Positions 25,543 through 33,588 of a stretch of DNA of 64,000 nt are shown here, piece after piece; positions within the stretch are counted from its first letter, which is position 1; every line of letters begins with the position of its first letter. Location of the stretch: positions 62,001 through 126,000 of IMG/VR virus record IMGVR_UViG_3300023106_000001, one strand, 5' to 3'. The translations under genes were made by a program, and so were the position numbers. The DNA comes from a virus. Below the pieces are notes generated by a model, which was not told where the DNA came from, made no database searches, and saw nothing but the letters and a program-made list of their open reading frames with translations.

Positions 25543-28500
25543 ATGGCAAAAGAAGTTAAAAATTACAAATTAAAAGCTCTACCATCGAAACCTATTCCTG
25601 ATGCCATATTATACATAAAGGCAGACGGAGACTCATCTATTTCTACATACATAACTGATGTAAATGGAATACCTTACCCTTTAAAAGATGACGCTCCATC
25701 AGGAGGAGTACAAAGTATTTTTAATACAGACGGCACTATCTCTGTAATAGGACCAACTGATGTTAAAGTTAGCATTCAATCTAGTATTTTAAACACAATA
25801 AATTCTGCATTACAACCAGGAGATTTACCAAATACAAAAGCTGAATTTAATTCTCAATTATCTGATGGAGATTTCTTATTTGTCGGAGATGTAATACCAT
25901 ATACAGATGAAGAAGCACAAGATGCTGTAGGTAATATATTTATAGATACTAACACTATTGATATAACTTATGATGATTTAACTCCAAGTATATCTGCAAT
26001 TGTAAAACCAAATTCAATAACACCAACTGAGTTAGCAGATAATATAAACTTAACAGAGTTTGTAAATAATGCAGGTTTTGAAAACACTTCTCAATTAAAT
26101 ACAAGAGATACAAATAATAGGAATAGAGCTAATCACAATGGCACTCAAGCTATTTCAACAATTGTGAATTTACAAAATTCTTTGGACAATAAATTAGATG
26201 AAGGCGGATATGTTGGAACAGCACAAACTTTAGCCGACGCTATTGATGCAATTTTTGTTCCAGACCAATTAATTTCAGGTGTTCCGCCAACAAGATCCGT
26301 AAATACATTCACTTATCCAGCATTAGGATATACAGCATTGATTTCTAAAACACTAAGAACTAATCCTTCTTCATTTGTTACAACCATAAGTGCTGCCTCA
26401 ACTACTAATCATAAAAGAGTTGACTTAATTTATTTTAAGCCAGATAATACCTTGGCTAAACTTGTTGGTACTGAAGATTTAATAATTGCCCCACGGCCAG
26501 ATGTTCCTGCTGGATCAGTTGGAGTTTCCTTTATAAATGTTTTTGGTAATGTTATTGATACTCCAACGCCTATTACAGATGAAATATCGGTTCAGAATTC
26601 TTTAGGGGTTGAACAATTTAAAATTACAGATTATTTTAGAGTTAGAGGAGCATCTTTTAGTTCGTCTTTAAAACAAATTTCAATTGACCCAACCGTTCCA
26701 TTTACAGCATTTGTGGACAGAGTAAACGGAAATGACAGTATTGCTGAATTAGGGAATTCAAACAAACCTTATAAAACAATCGATGCTGTTTTTATTGGCT
26801 TGACTGATAGTGTTGATAGGCAAATAATTATTCAGTTAATTACAAAAGGGAATTACCCAATAAACAATAGGCTACCCGTAGGTCAAACAACAATAAGAAG
26901 TACTCTAGAAGTAACTATTGATTTAAGCGCAAATACTAATCAATACTTATTTTTAACTTATAATAATGGCTCTTTATCAGGTTCAACACTAAACTTTGAT
27001 TTACCTAATGGAACACTTCAAAATTTAAGATCAGGAGGCACTGGAACTAATATTGCTCAGGGGCAAACAAGCTATGTCTTAAATTTAAAATCAATAGTTT
27101 GGGATTGTACTTCTTATATGTTTTATGGGAATGATGCTGTGATACAAAAATTAGATAGCTTAAATACGAAAGGTGTTTTTAGCAATGTTTTGTTAGTTAA
27201 AAACGGATTTAAAACAAATACATTAACAATACCAGTAGGCGCAGTAGAGACTGTGTTAAGCGGTATCGGCGGAACGGTAGAGATATCTAGTTTGGTTTTA
27301 AATGTAGGTAGTATCCAATTTAGCGGGGATGTTTATTATAGAATTGGTAATATATCAGGGACAGGGGTCTTAAATTTTACATATCAGGGAGGTTCTACTG
27401 TAATTGATTTTATTAATTCTGTTGTGATTCCTAAAATAAGAATATCCCAAACAATAGAGAATTTAACTTTTACAGGGTCTATAAAATCATGTCCTTTTGA
27501 CGAGACTGGATACATAGGGGGGGGGGTATTGAACTTTAAAAACTTTATAATTGATAATGTTACAAGCGGTTACTTTCTTAATTCGGGTGCATTCACGTTT
27601 AACATTATAAACACAACAATAAAATTGCCTTCGTTTTTAATATATAAAGTTGGGGGAGCGAGTGCTACAATAAATATAGTTAATTCAACAATTGAACAAA
27701 TTATACCGACTTATTTAATTGGTTCGGAAGTGAATGCAATTGTTAATTTAAAAGTAGGTGGATTAGAGACAAATGCAACATCTTTAGGAAGTTCTAAAGA
27801 TATTATAGTTGATTATGCGCTTTTGTCATTTAAAGATAAAAAAAATGAAATAGTTGTTAGAAACAAAGTTGATATAATTAATAAAACTTTAGATTCCAAT
27901 ATGACATATCTTATTGATGGTGTATTGACGTTGTTGACTGGAGAATATATTGAAATACCAATAGGAGGTTTAACTATAAATGGTTACGGCTTTACCCCGT
28001 CATCAATAAAGAAAAACGTATCTGGTCAAAGTATTTTTACTAGCCCAATATCAGGAAGTGGAGATTTGGTTTCAATAAATATTTCTTATTATCCAGGATT
28101 AGGAAGCGTATTTAATATTAAAGACGCGACGGGTAATCATGCAATAGAACTTGATAAAGTTAATTTTCAAGGTGTAACTGGATCATCTTTGGGTATCTGG
28201 GATAATTATAGGCAATTTACTGGTACTACTTGTGGGCTATACAGTTTGTCTGACGGAATTACATTAGAAGGCACTTGGAGCGGATTTAAACTAACTAATA
28301 GTAATATTATTGGATTCGGATCTACAGGTACTTTATTCAAAAAAGGGACTTCAACTTTATTTAGTAATAGATTTTATATTGATTTAAATATTCAAATTTC
28401 AACTGGATCAAAAATTTGTGACTTTGCAGATGCCAATTTTACAAATGATAAATCATTACAAGTAGTAAACTGCTATGCAAAGGTAAACGGAGCTGTCAAT

Positions 28501-28728
28501 GACTCTACAACAGCCACAAATTTTCCGAATATAACTCCATATTCTACTAAAGCATATTTTGTAAATAATATTGGAATTAAGAATAGTAACAATATGCCTT
28601 ATGGTATTAGTACTGGAAATATGCAAACTTATGCAGATGATTCTGCCGCATCTGCTGGTGGAATAGTTGCCGTAGGAGATACTTATATAGAAACGTCAAC
28701 AGGGTATTTTAAAAAGAGACTTACATAA
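25543..28728 (+). CDS. Tail fibre or tailspike, beta-helix type
   Basis: A 1061-residue fibre-like protein. The N-terminal 60 residues probably attach it to the tail. A stalk-like region follows, with helical and triple-strand character (about 60-230). From about residue 385 (VDRVNGNDSIAELGNSNKPYKTIDAV, a common start of pectate-lyase-like folds) to about 1010 there are many short strands with N, G, S and I/V alternation, fitting a beta-helix that binds or cuts host surface polysaccharide. It ends in a short tail shared with many fibres (AASAGGIVAVGDTYIETSTG). A ten-G tract interrupts the coding sequence at codons 659-662. Confidence 0.75.
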   Translation: MAKEVKNYKLKALPSKPIPDAILYIKADGDSSISTYITDVNGIPYPLKDDAPSGGVQSIFNTDGTISVIGPTDVKVSIQSSILNTINSALQPGDLPNTKAEFNSQLSDGDFLFVGDVIPYTDEEAQDAVGNIFIDTNTIDITYDDLTPSISAIVKPNSITPTELADNINLTEFVNNAGFENTSQLNTRDTNNRNRANHNGTQAISTIVNLQNSLDNKLDEGGYVGTAQTLADAIDAIFVPDQLISGVPPTRSVNTFTYPALGYTALISKTLRTNPSSFVTTISAASTTNHKRVDLIYFKPDNTLAKLVGTEDLIIAPRPDVPAGSVGVSFINVFGNVIDTPTPITDEISVQNSLGVEQFKITDYFRVRGASFSSSLKQISIDPTVPFTAFVDRVNGNDSIAELGNSNKPYKTIDAVFIGLTDSVDRQIIIQLITKGNYPINNRLPVGQTTIRSTLEVTIDLSANTNQYLFLTYNNGSLSGSTLNFDLPNGTLQNLRSGGTGTNIAQGQTSYVLNLKSIVWDCTSYMFYGNDAVIQKLDSLNTKGVFSNVLLVKNGFKTNTLTIPVGAVETVLSGIGGTVEISSLVLNVGSIQFSGDVYYRIGNISGTGVLNFTYQGGSTVIDFINSVVIPKIRISQTIENLTFTGSIKSCPFDETGYIGGGVLNFKNFIIDNVTSGYFLNSGAFTFNIINTTIKLPSFLIYKVGGASATINIVNSTIEQIIPTYLIGSEVNAIVNLKVGGLETNATSLGSSKDIIVDYALLSFKDKKNEIVVRNKVDIINKTLDSNMTYLIDGVLTLLTGEYIEIPIGGLTINGYGFTPSSIKKNVSGQSIFTSPISGSGDLVSINISYYPGLGSVFNIKDATGNHAIELDKVNFQGVTGSSLGIWDNYRQFTGTTCGLYSLSDGITLEGTWSGFKLTNSNIIGFGSTGTLFKKGTSTLFSNRFYIDLNIQISTGSKICDFADANFTNDKSLQVVNCYAKVNGAVNDSTTATNFPNITPYSTKAYFVNNIGIKNSNNMPYGISTGNMQTYADDSAASAGGIVAVGDTYIETSTGYFKKRLT
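27517..27526 (+). repeat. Ten-G homopolymer inside the fibre gene
   Basis: Ten consecutive G encode Gly659-Gly660-Gly661 and the first base of Val662. Losing one G gives a TGA two codons later; gaining one G gives a TAA four codons later. It is the longest G run I found in this AT-rich window. Confidence 0.9.
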
Positions 28729-28740
28729 TAAAAAATAAAA

Positions 28741-29190
28741 ATGGCAAAAAATTGCGGAAATAAAATAAGTAATACTTGTGGGGCAAGAAAAAACTCAGCG
28801 TGTATAGATTTTGAAGGGACACCTAACTCACAATCTGAATTAGTAGAAGAAACATGTTTAGATCAAGAACAAGTGACTCAGGATTTATATAACCAAGTAG
28901 GAGAAATAAAGGACGAAATAGATTTATCAGAGCTAGGAGAGTTATGTCTTTCATATACATTAGAAGAAGGAAAAGTAATTGTAAAAAATGTTTTAGCTAA
29001 ATTCGAGGAAGTAATTTGTGACCTACAAGAAAGAATAGTAGAACTAGAAACCGAACCAATCTGTTCAAAACCAATTGGAGAATGTACAGATGTAATAGGT
29101 TGTTTGGTTGATCCATGTGATAATTCTATTTTAACATTAGGAGATTGGATGAAAATAGTAGCAGAAAAAATTTGTATAAATAATGGATAA
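28741..29190 (+). CDS. Cys-rich small fibre-associated protein
   Basis: A 149-residue protein with about a dozen cysteines. The N-terminal part (NCGNKISNTCGARKNSAC) may form a disulfide or metal knot. A helical middle and a C-terminal part with CSKPIGEC and CLVDPC follow. It lies between the long fibre and two more Cys-containing tail proteins. Such small Cys-rich proteins accompany fibres in crAss-like and other Bacteroidota phages, where they may join fibre modules. Confidence 0.6.
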   Translation: MAKNCGNKISNTCGARKNSACIDFEGTPNSQSELVEETCLDQEQVTQDLYNQVGEIKDEIDLSELGELCLSYTLEEGKVIVKNVLAKFEEVICDLQERIVELETEPICSKPIGECTDVIGCLVDPCDNSILTLGDWMKIVAEKICINNG

Positions 29191-29199
29191 TTTAAAAAT

Positions 29200-29445
29200 A
29201 TGAGCTGTCAAGAGTCAATAATACCTGTTTTAATAGAAGATGAATGTCATGGAGAAAACGTAAGTGCTACTTGTGTCATTAAATCCGCGGCCATAACGTA
29301 CTTATCACTACCTCCAAACTCGACATTAACAGAAATATTAGATGCTTATTTACTATCATTAGTAGATGCAAGAAATAGAATATTAGTTCTAGAAGCGCAA
29401 GGAGCAAACTTTGAAACAAGAATAACCGCGTTAGAGAACGCATAA
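29200..29445 (+). CDS. Short Cys-containing tail protein with coiled coil
   Basis: An 81-residue protein. ATCVIKSAAITYL followed by STLTEILDAYL resembles the region TDCIVLAQDL...TVFTEAIQQLDEYI of the next, longer fibre, so it may be a short paralogue or stalk piece. The C-terminal 25 residues form a leucine-heptad coiled coil. It lies between fibre genes on one transcript. Confidence 0.6.
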   Translation: MSCQESIIPVLIEDECHGENVSATCVIKSAAITYLSLPPNSTLTEILDAYLLSLVDARNRILVLEAQGANFETRITALENA

Positions 29446-29457
29446 CAATAATAATTT

Positions 29458-30906
29458 ATGTGCACTAATTGCCAAAAAAATAATTGTGGATGTCAACCAG
29501 AACCTCAATTCAGTCTTTGTAATCCACTATGTCCACCAGAACCTTGTACATGCCCAGTTTCTGATCTTTCTACAGACTGTATTGTTTTAGCGCAAGATTT
29601 GGAATGCTCAGGTGTTTTAGCAGGAACGGTTTTTACAGAAGCAATTCAACAGCTAGATGAATATATTTGTACAGCTATTGCAGAACTAATTGCATCTATT
29701 AATTTAGTGAATGTAGGGTCAGGTGCTCAAATATACAAAGGAGTTGACGGAATCGGCCGAAAACAAATAAAAACAATTACTTCTGATGGTTCTGTAGTCA
29801 TAACAGAAAATGAAAATGATATAGAATTATCTGTACCTACAGGATCTTTACAAGGATTACAGAGTGTATTAAACGTAGGTGATACAGCAACTAAAGGTTT
29901 TAGTTCGTATAAAATGAGTTCTACTGATTTTAGTGCTTTAATGGAAGTTCAATACGGATTTCCAACATTTGGAAAAGAACAGCAACAATTAAGTCTAAGC
30001 GCAAATAGATTATTATTAAATGGTACTTATTATCAGAATAATAGTGCAAATTTTGTAGCTGCGGCATTATCTATTGATGAAGGAGTAATGTCTTTACAAC
30101 AAACATTTAATGGTAATTTTTTACAAACAACAAGAGTTGAATTTCAAGAAGGAATTACAAAACAAACAAGGTTATTATTTCCAGCTAAACCAATAGATGG
30201 TGATTATGTGCTAGCAACAGAAGACATGATACCTACTATAGATGGAAGCGAAACCAAGATATCTAATGGAACAAATACTACAGTTACAGGTAATGGTACA
30301 ATTGCAACTCCATACCAAATTGCAGTTAATGGCTCCGAAACCAAAGTAAATGCAGGAACTAATGTAACAATAACAGGAAATGGAACTACAGCGACTCCTT
30401 ACATAATTAATTCAACTGCCACAGGAGCTTCTACGGTAATAAATGCAGGAACAAATATTTCAGTCACAGGTGCGGGAACATCGGGATCACCATTTGTAAT
30501 AAGTAACACACAAGTTATAGATGGGTCTGAAACTAAACTAAATAGTGGAGTAACTACAGTAGTGACAGGAAACGGAACTATTGCAACACCCTATACTTTA
30601 GAAACAGTTAATTTACAAAAAGCAATAACTGCTAACTATACTATATTGCCCACAGATAACAAATACAGTATTAAAATTAATAATGGAGCAACTCCAATTA
30701 CAATCACCGTACCAGCAGGATTACCAGAAAACTTTTTTGTAGGGATAACACAAAAAGGTACAGGAGATGTCACTTTTACTAATGGATTAGGAGTAACATT
30801 ATCTAATCCTACAGGATTAAAAATAGAAGGGCAAGGGTTATTTGTAGGTGTTGAACAAATTGGATCTACTAATGTATTTGATATATTAGGTAACACAAAA
30901 TCTTAA
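29458..30906 (+). CDS. Tail fibre with Cys-rich head and TGNGT repeats
   Basis: A 482-residue fibre. The first 40 residues are Cys/Pro-rich (CTNCQKNNCGC, CPPEPCTCP). A helical segment follows, then a beta region. Four imperfect repeats (about residues 262-383) share GSETK, a short strand, TGNGT and a PY-type strand, typical of trimeric fibre shafts. The C-terminus (about 390-482) resembles a compact fibre tip (NGATPITITVPAGLP, FVGITQKGTGDVTF), a type also found in phage receptor-binding and collagen-like tip domains. Probably host recognition. Confidence 0.72.
   Translation: MCTNCQKNNCGCQPEPQFSLCNPLCPPEPCTCPVSDLSTDCIVLAQDLECSGVLAGTVFTEAIQQLDEYICTAIAELIASINLVNVGSGAQIYKGVDGIGRKQIKTITSDGSVVITENENDIELSVPTGSLQGLQSVLNVGDTATKGFSSYKMSSTDFSALMEVQYGFPTFGKEQQQLSLSANRLLLNGTYYQNNSANFVAAALSIDEGVMSLQQTFNGNFLQTTRVEFQEGITKQTRLLFPAKPIDGDYVLATEDMIPTIDGSETKISNGTNTTVTGNGTIATPYQIAVNGSETKVNAGTNVTITGNGTTATPYIINSTATGASTVINAGTNISVTGAGTSGSPFVISNTQVIDGSETKLNSGVTTVVTGNGTIATPYTLETVNLQKAITANYTILPTDNKYSIKINNGATPITITVPAGLPENFFVGITQKGTGDVTFTNGLGVTLSNPTGLKIEGQGLFVGVEQIGSTNVFDILGNTKS
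30241..30606 (+). repeat. Tandem repeats in the 29458 fibre gene
   Basis: Four diverged copies of roughly 90 bases, each encoding GSETK-like, TGNGT-like and TPY-like segments. Copies one, two and four are closest at the DNA level; copy three has TGAGTSGSPF instead. The number could change by recombination, which would alter shaft length. Confidence 0.65.
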
Positions 30907-30908
30907 TC

Positions 30909-31334
30909 ATGAATAGTGTACAAAGAGCAGTATTTAAAAATAAAGTTAACACAATAGTTTCTCCTATATCAGTAATAGATATTATTGAAGATAATAGTGA
31001 CGTTTGTGACGGATATTATCAATTTAAAGTAATAACAGCTATAGAAGTAACAATTACTATAACAACTGATTTACAAAGTGTTGCAACTCTTATACCAGCT
31101 ATAGGACTTCCATTACCTTCAGGATATATTGGATTATATTCAGCTACTTCACCTATTGTAACTAGCACAAATGTAGACCAAGGTTATATGCTTGGAATAA
31201 ACGCTACATTATTTCCTGGTGGTGGAGCGCCAAGTTTTATAAGTAGATTGATTTTAGAGATAACTAATACAGCAACATCAGAAGTGCTATACGGAAGAGA
31301 GTTTACAAGAAATCATACTAATGCAATTTGTTAA
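30909..31334 (+). CDS. Beta-rich tail protein, unknown
   Basis: A 141-residue protein, mostly strands with many Ile, Thr and Val. It may fold as a jelly-roll or Ig-like domain. It begins two bases after the fibre stop and ends the tail-fibre operon, since two hairpins follow. It could be the fibre tip or a chaperone for it; no family is recognised. Confidence 0.6.
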   Translation: MNSVQRAVFKNKVNTIVSPISVIDIIEDNSDVCDGYYQFKVITAIEVTITITTDLQSVATLIPAIGLPLPSGYIGLYSATSPIVTSTNVDQGYMLGINATLFPGGGAPSFISRLILEITNTATSEVLYGREFTRNHTNAIC

Positions 31335-31335
31335 A

Positions 31336-31389
31336 AATATAGGTTTTTGGTCATCCTATATTCAACGAGGAGAGTAGAAATGCTCTCCT
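31336..31389 (+). terminator. Tandem hairpin terminator after the fibre operon
   Basis: First stem: AATATAGG (31336-31343) with CCTATATT (31355-31362). Second stem: AGGAGAG (31368-31374) with CTCTCCT (31383-31389), followed by TTTTG. The second is a standard intrinsic terminator and separates the fibre operon from the ring and muzzle operon, which has its own promoter 20 bases on. Confidence 0.75.
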
Positions 31390-31409
31390 TTTTGTTTAAA
31401 ATTAAGTAA

Positions 31410-31441
31410 TTTGTTAAAGTAATTAAATATCACTAAATTTG
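31410..31441 (+). promoter_or_regulatory. Promoter for ring proteins and muzzle
   Basis: TTTG at 31410-31413, a 20-base spacer and TAAATTTG at 31434-31441. The ATG at 31446 is four bases after the -7 element, so the transcript is probably leaderless or nearly so. Confidence 0.75.
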
Positions 31442-31445
31442 CAAC

Positions 31446-32111
31446 ATGAGTAATAATGAAATCACCGATATTATTTTAAATACCTTAAAGGCTAATTCAA
31501 AAGACAGTAGAATTAGCAGAAGACTTGTTTTATCTACTTTAGAGAGCAAAGCAAAATTTTATATTAGTCAGAAATTAAATGATAAGAGTTTATATAGAGA
31601 AGCTAATATATATAAAGAAATACCTTGTACGGAGTTTAAAAACATTGATATTATAGATTGCCCAATAGTGGAGTTTAAAACTTGTAAGACTTTAATGAGA
31701 AGTAAGAAAAAAATTCCAGAACTTATTTGGTCAAAATACGGACACACCTTAAAAGAAGTCACAAGTATAGATGGAAGTTACGCATTTGAACCTATAACAG
31801 CCACACAATACCGAAAAAATAAGGAAAGAACGGGAAAAACAAATAAAAAGTATTTTTACATTAAAGATAATTATATTTACATCCCAGACTACGAATTTTA
31901 TACAGGAAATCTATATTTGATTTCTCAGGATTTATATGAGTTAGAGCAAATATCTGAATGTAGCAAAAATAAATGTGACTCTGTTTGGGATTTTGAATTT
32001 GTCTGCCCTAATAAATTAGAAGAAGTTGTAATACAGGAAACATTAAAACAGTTATCTTTAACTAAGCAAATTCAAGAAGATACAAATCCGAATTTAAATC
32101 CGAATGGCTAA
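31446..32111 (+). CDS. Putative tail ring / tail stabilisation protein
   Basis: A 221-residue protein, first of the operon leading to the muzzle. A helical N-terminus (EITDIILNTLKANSKDSRISRRLVLSTLESKAKF) is followed by a beta-rich body and a helical C-terminus. This matches the layout of crAss-like ring proteins related to P22 gp4-type tail stabilisation proteins, which in this phage group lie just before the IHF-like and muzzle genes. Overlaps the next gene by eight bases. No catalytic motif. Confidence 0.65.
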   Translation: MSNNEITDIILNTLKANSKDSRISRRLVLSTLESKAKFYISQKLNDKSLYREANIYKEIPCTEFKNIDIIDCPIVEFKTCKTLMRSKKKIPELIWSKYGHTLKEVTSIDGSYAFEPITATQYRKNKERTGKTNKKYFYIKDNYIYIPDYEFYTGNLYLISQDLYELEQISECSKNKCDSVWDFEFVCPNKLEEVVIQETLKQLSLTKQIQEDTNPNLNPNG

Positions 32112-32700
32112 GAAATATTTAAAAAGAGATGCTGTAAAAAGGGTGTTTAGATGTACTAATCATAAAAAACAAATACCTCCTACAAAACAGCTTCCCGAAC
32201 CTTTATATGAAGAAAGTGCTAAATTTCTAAAGTCCGAATTAATATTTTCTCCTCGAGCACATAAGTTTTACAGACAAAAGACAAAGTATAAGAAACGGAT
32301 AGCTAAACAAAAATTATTTTTTCTAATGCGAGAATGCCTTAAAGAAATTAAGAAACGTATGTTAGAAAATGAAGCAGGTGTCTTTATAGAAGGTTTTGGA
32401 TATTTTTGTATGATGCGCCACCCAGAGAGAAAAATAAGAAATTTTTATATTGATGGGTATGTAGTAAAAGGTAAATATCTTCAAACTATGGGATGCATGT
32501 ATAGCCCAGTGTTCATGCCAATAAGAAAAGAGAGTTCCATGCAACAATGGACAATGGATAAAGCTTTTGATCAACGACTCATCAACAGTTTAAAGTACAG
32601 GCTTAGAAAAAAAAGTAAAAAATATAGAATGTCATTTATGTTATTGAATAATTTATATGGCCGAGAAAATTCTAAAATTGATCCCCCAATATTAAAATGA
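32104..32700 (+). CDS. IHF/HU-like basic protein
   Basis: A 198-residue, strongly basic protein. The centre (LMRECLKEIKKRMLENEAGVFIEGFGYFCMMRHPERK, cited here in parts: helix about 76-92, then GVFIEGFGYF at 96-105) follows the HU/IHF pattern of a helix, then a strand ending in GFG and F, then a basic arm. crAss-like phages carry IHF-like proteins at this place between ring genes, where they are thought to be structural or DNA-binding. The extended N-terminus (about 75 residues, Lys/Arg-rich) is unusual for a simple HU. Its stop overlaps the next start (ATGA). Confidence 0.6.
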   Translation: MAKKYLKRDAVKRVFRCTNHKKQIPPTKQLPEPLYEESAKFLKSELIFSPRAHKFYRQKTKYKKRIAKQKLFFLMRECLKEIKKRMLENEAGVFIEGFGYFCMMRHPERKIRNFYIDGYVVKGKYLQTMGCMYSPVFMPIRKESSMQQWTMDKAFDQRLINSLKYRLRKKSKKYRMSFMLLNNLYGRENSKIDPPILK

Positions 32701-33566
32701 CAACATTAAAAAATGTACTGGCCGACATAACATCAGATTTAAAAATGTATGATGAAATGGGATTGATTGACGACATCTCATTAAAACTATTCTTATTAAA
32801 TGAATTAAAGGGTTTTGGTGGTAATGTCATGGAAGTATACCCTCATGTATTACAAATTAAAAACGGCCAAGCTACTTTACCTGATAACTTTTTCTCGCTT
32901 ACTAAAGCTGTAAAAACAAGTCCGATAGGATGTGTTCCAGAAGCAGACTGCAACGAGCCAGAATTAATAAACAGTTATTTTTATAGAGTTAGAAAAGAAG
33001 CCTCTGAAATTTGGGACAATGGTTCAAAAATATTAGAAGGAGACTATAAGTATGTAGAAGAGAAAACTTATTTTTTTAATAAAGATTTAAAAGCTAATTT
33101 TTACTATGGAAATAATACTATTTTAAAATTAGTTCCTGGATTTGATAAAAGTAAATTAGATTTAAAATGTGAAAATGTGTATGTTAAATCATCACCTTAT
33201 CATATAAATATTATAAATAATACTTTACAAACAAATTTTTCAAATGGCTTTATATGTATTTGGTATCAGGGATTATTAGTGGACGAAGAGGAAGAAATTA
33301 TTTTACCCGAAGATCCAAATAAAAATATTTATAAGTACCTTATTTCAACAGGAAAAGCCAAAGTTTTTGAATTAGTGTGGGCAAATGACGATGATGCTAA
33401 CGTACTAACTAAATTACAGTTTTACAAAGGAGAATCACAAAAAGATAAAACAGCTGCTTTAGCACAAGTAAGGTTTAATTCTATCACAGGAGAAAATTGG
33501 GATGAAGGGCTAAAACAAAGAAGAGATAAGAGATTTAGAAAATTCAATAATTTCGGCAGAGGTTAA
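32697..33566 (+). CDS. Tail ring protein (gp11/R1-like), next to the muzzle
   Basis: A 289-residue protein directly before the muzzle gene, the place of the ring protein that touches the muzzle in crAss-like virions. The N-terminus is helical (TTLKNVLADITSDLKMYDEMGLID). A beta-barrel-like middle (ATLPDNFFSLTKAV) follows. The C-terminal portion contains a long helix and an Arg-rich end (QRRDKRFRKFNNFGRG). The layout resembles T7 gp11-type tail tubular proteins. It would form a dodecameric ring under the portal. Assignment by order and architecture. Confidence 0.7.
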   Translation: MTTLKNVLADITSDLKMYDEMGLIDDISLKLFLLNELKGFGGNVMEVYPHVLQIKNGQATLPDNFFSLTKAVKTSPIGCVPEADCNEPELINSYFYRVRKEASEIWDNGSKILEGDYKYVEEKTYFFNKDLKANFYYGNNTILKLVPGFDKSKLDLKCENVYVKSSPYHINIINNTLQTNFSNGFICIWYQGLLVDEEEEIILPEDPNKNIYKYLISTGKAKVFELVWANDDDANVLTKLQFYKGESQKDKTAALAQVRFNSITGENWDEGLKQRRDKRFRKFNNFGRG

Positions 33567-33588
33567 CAATTAAAAATAAAGTACAGTT

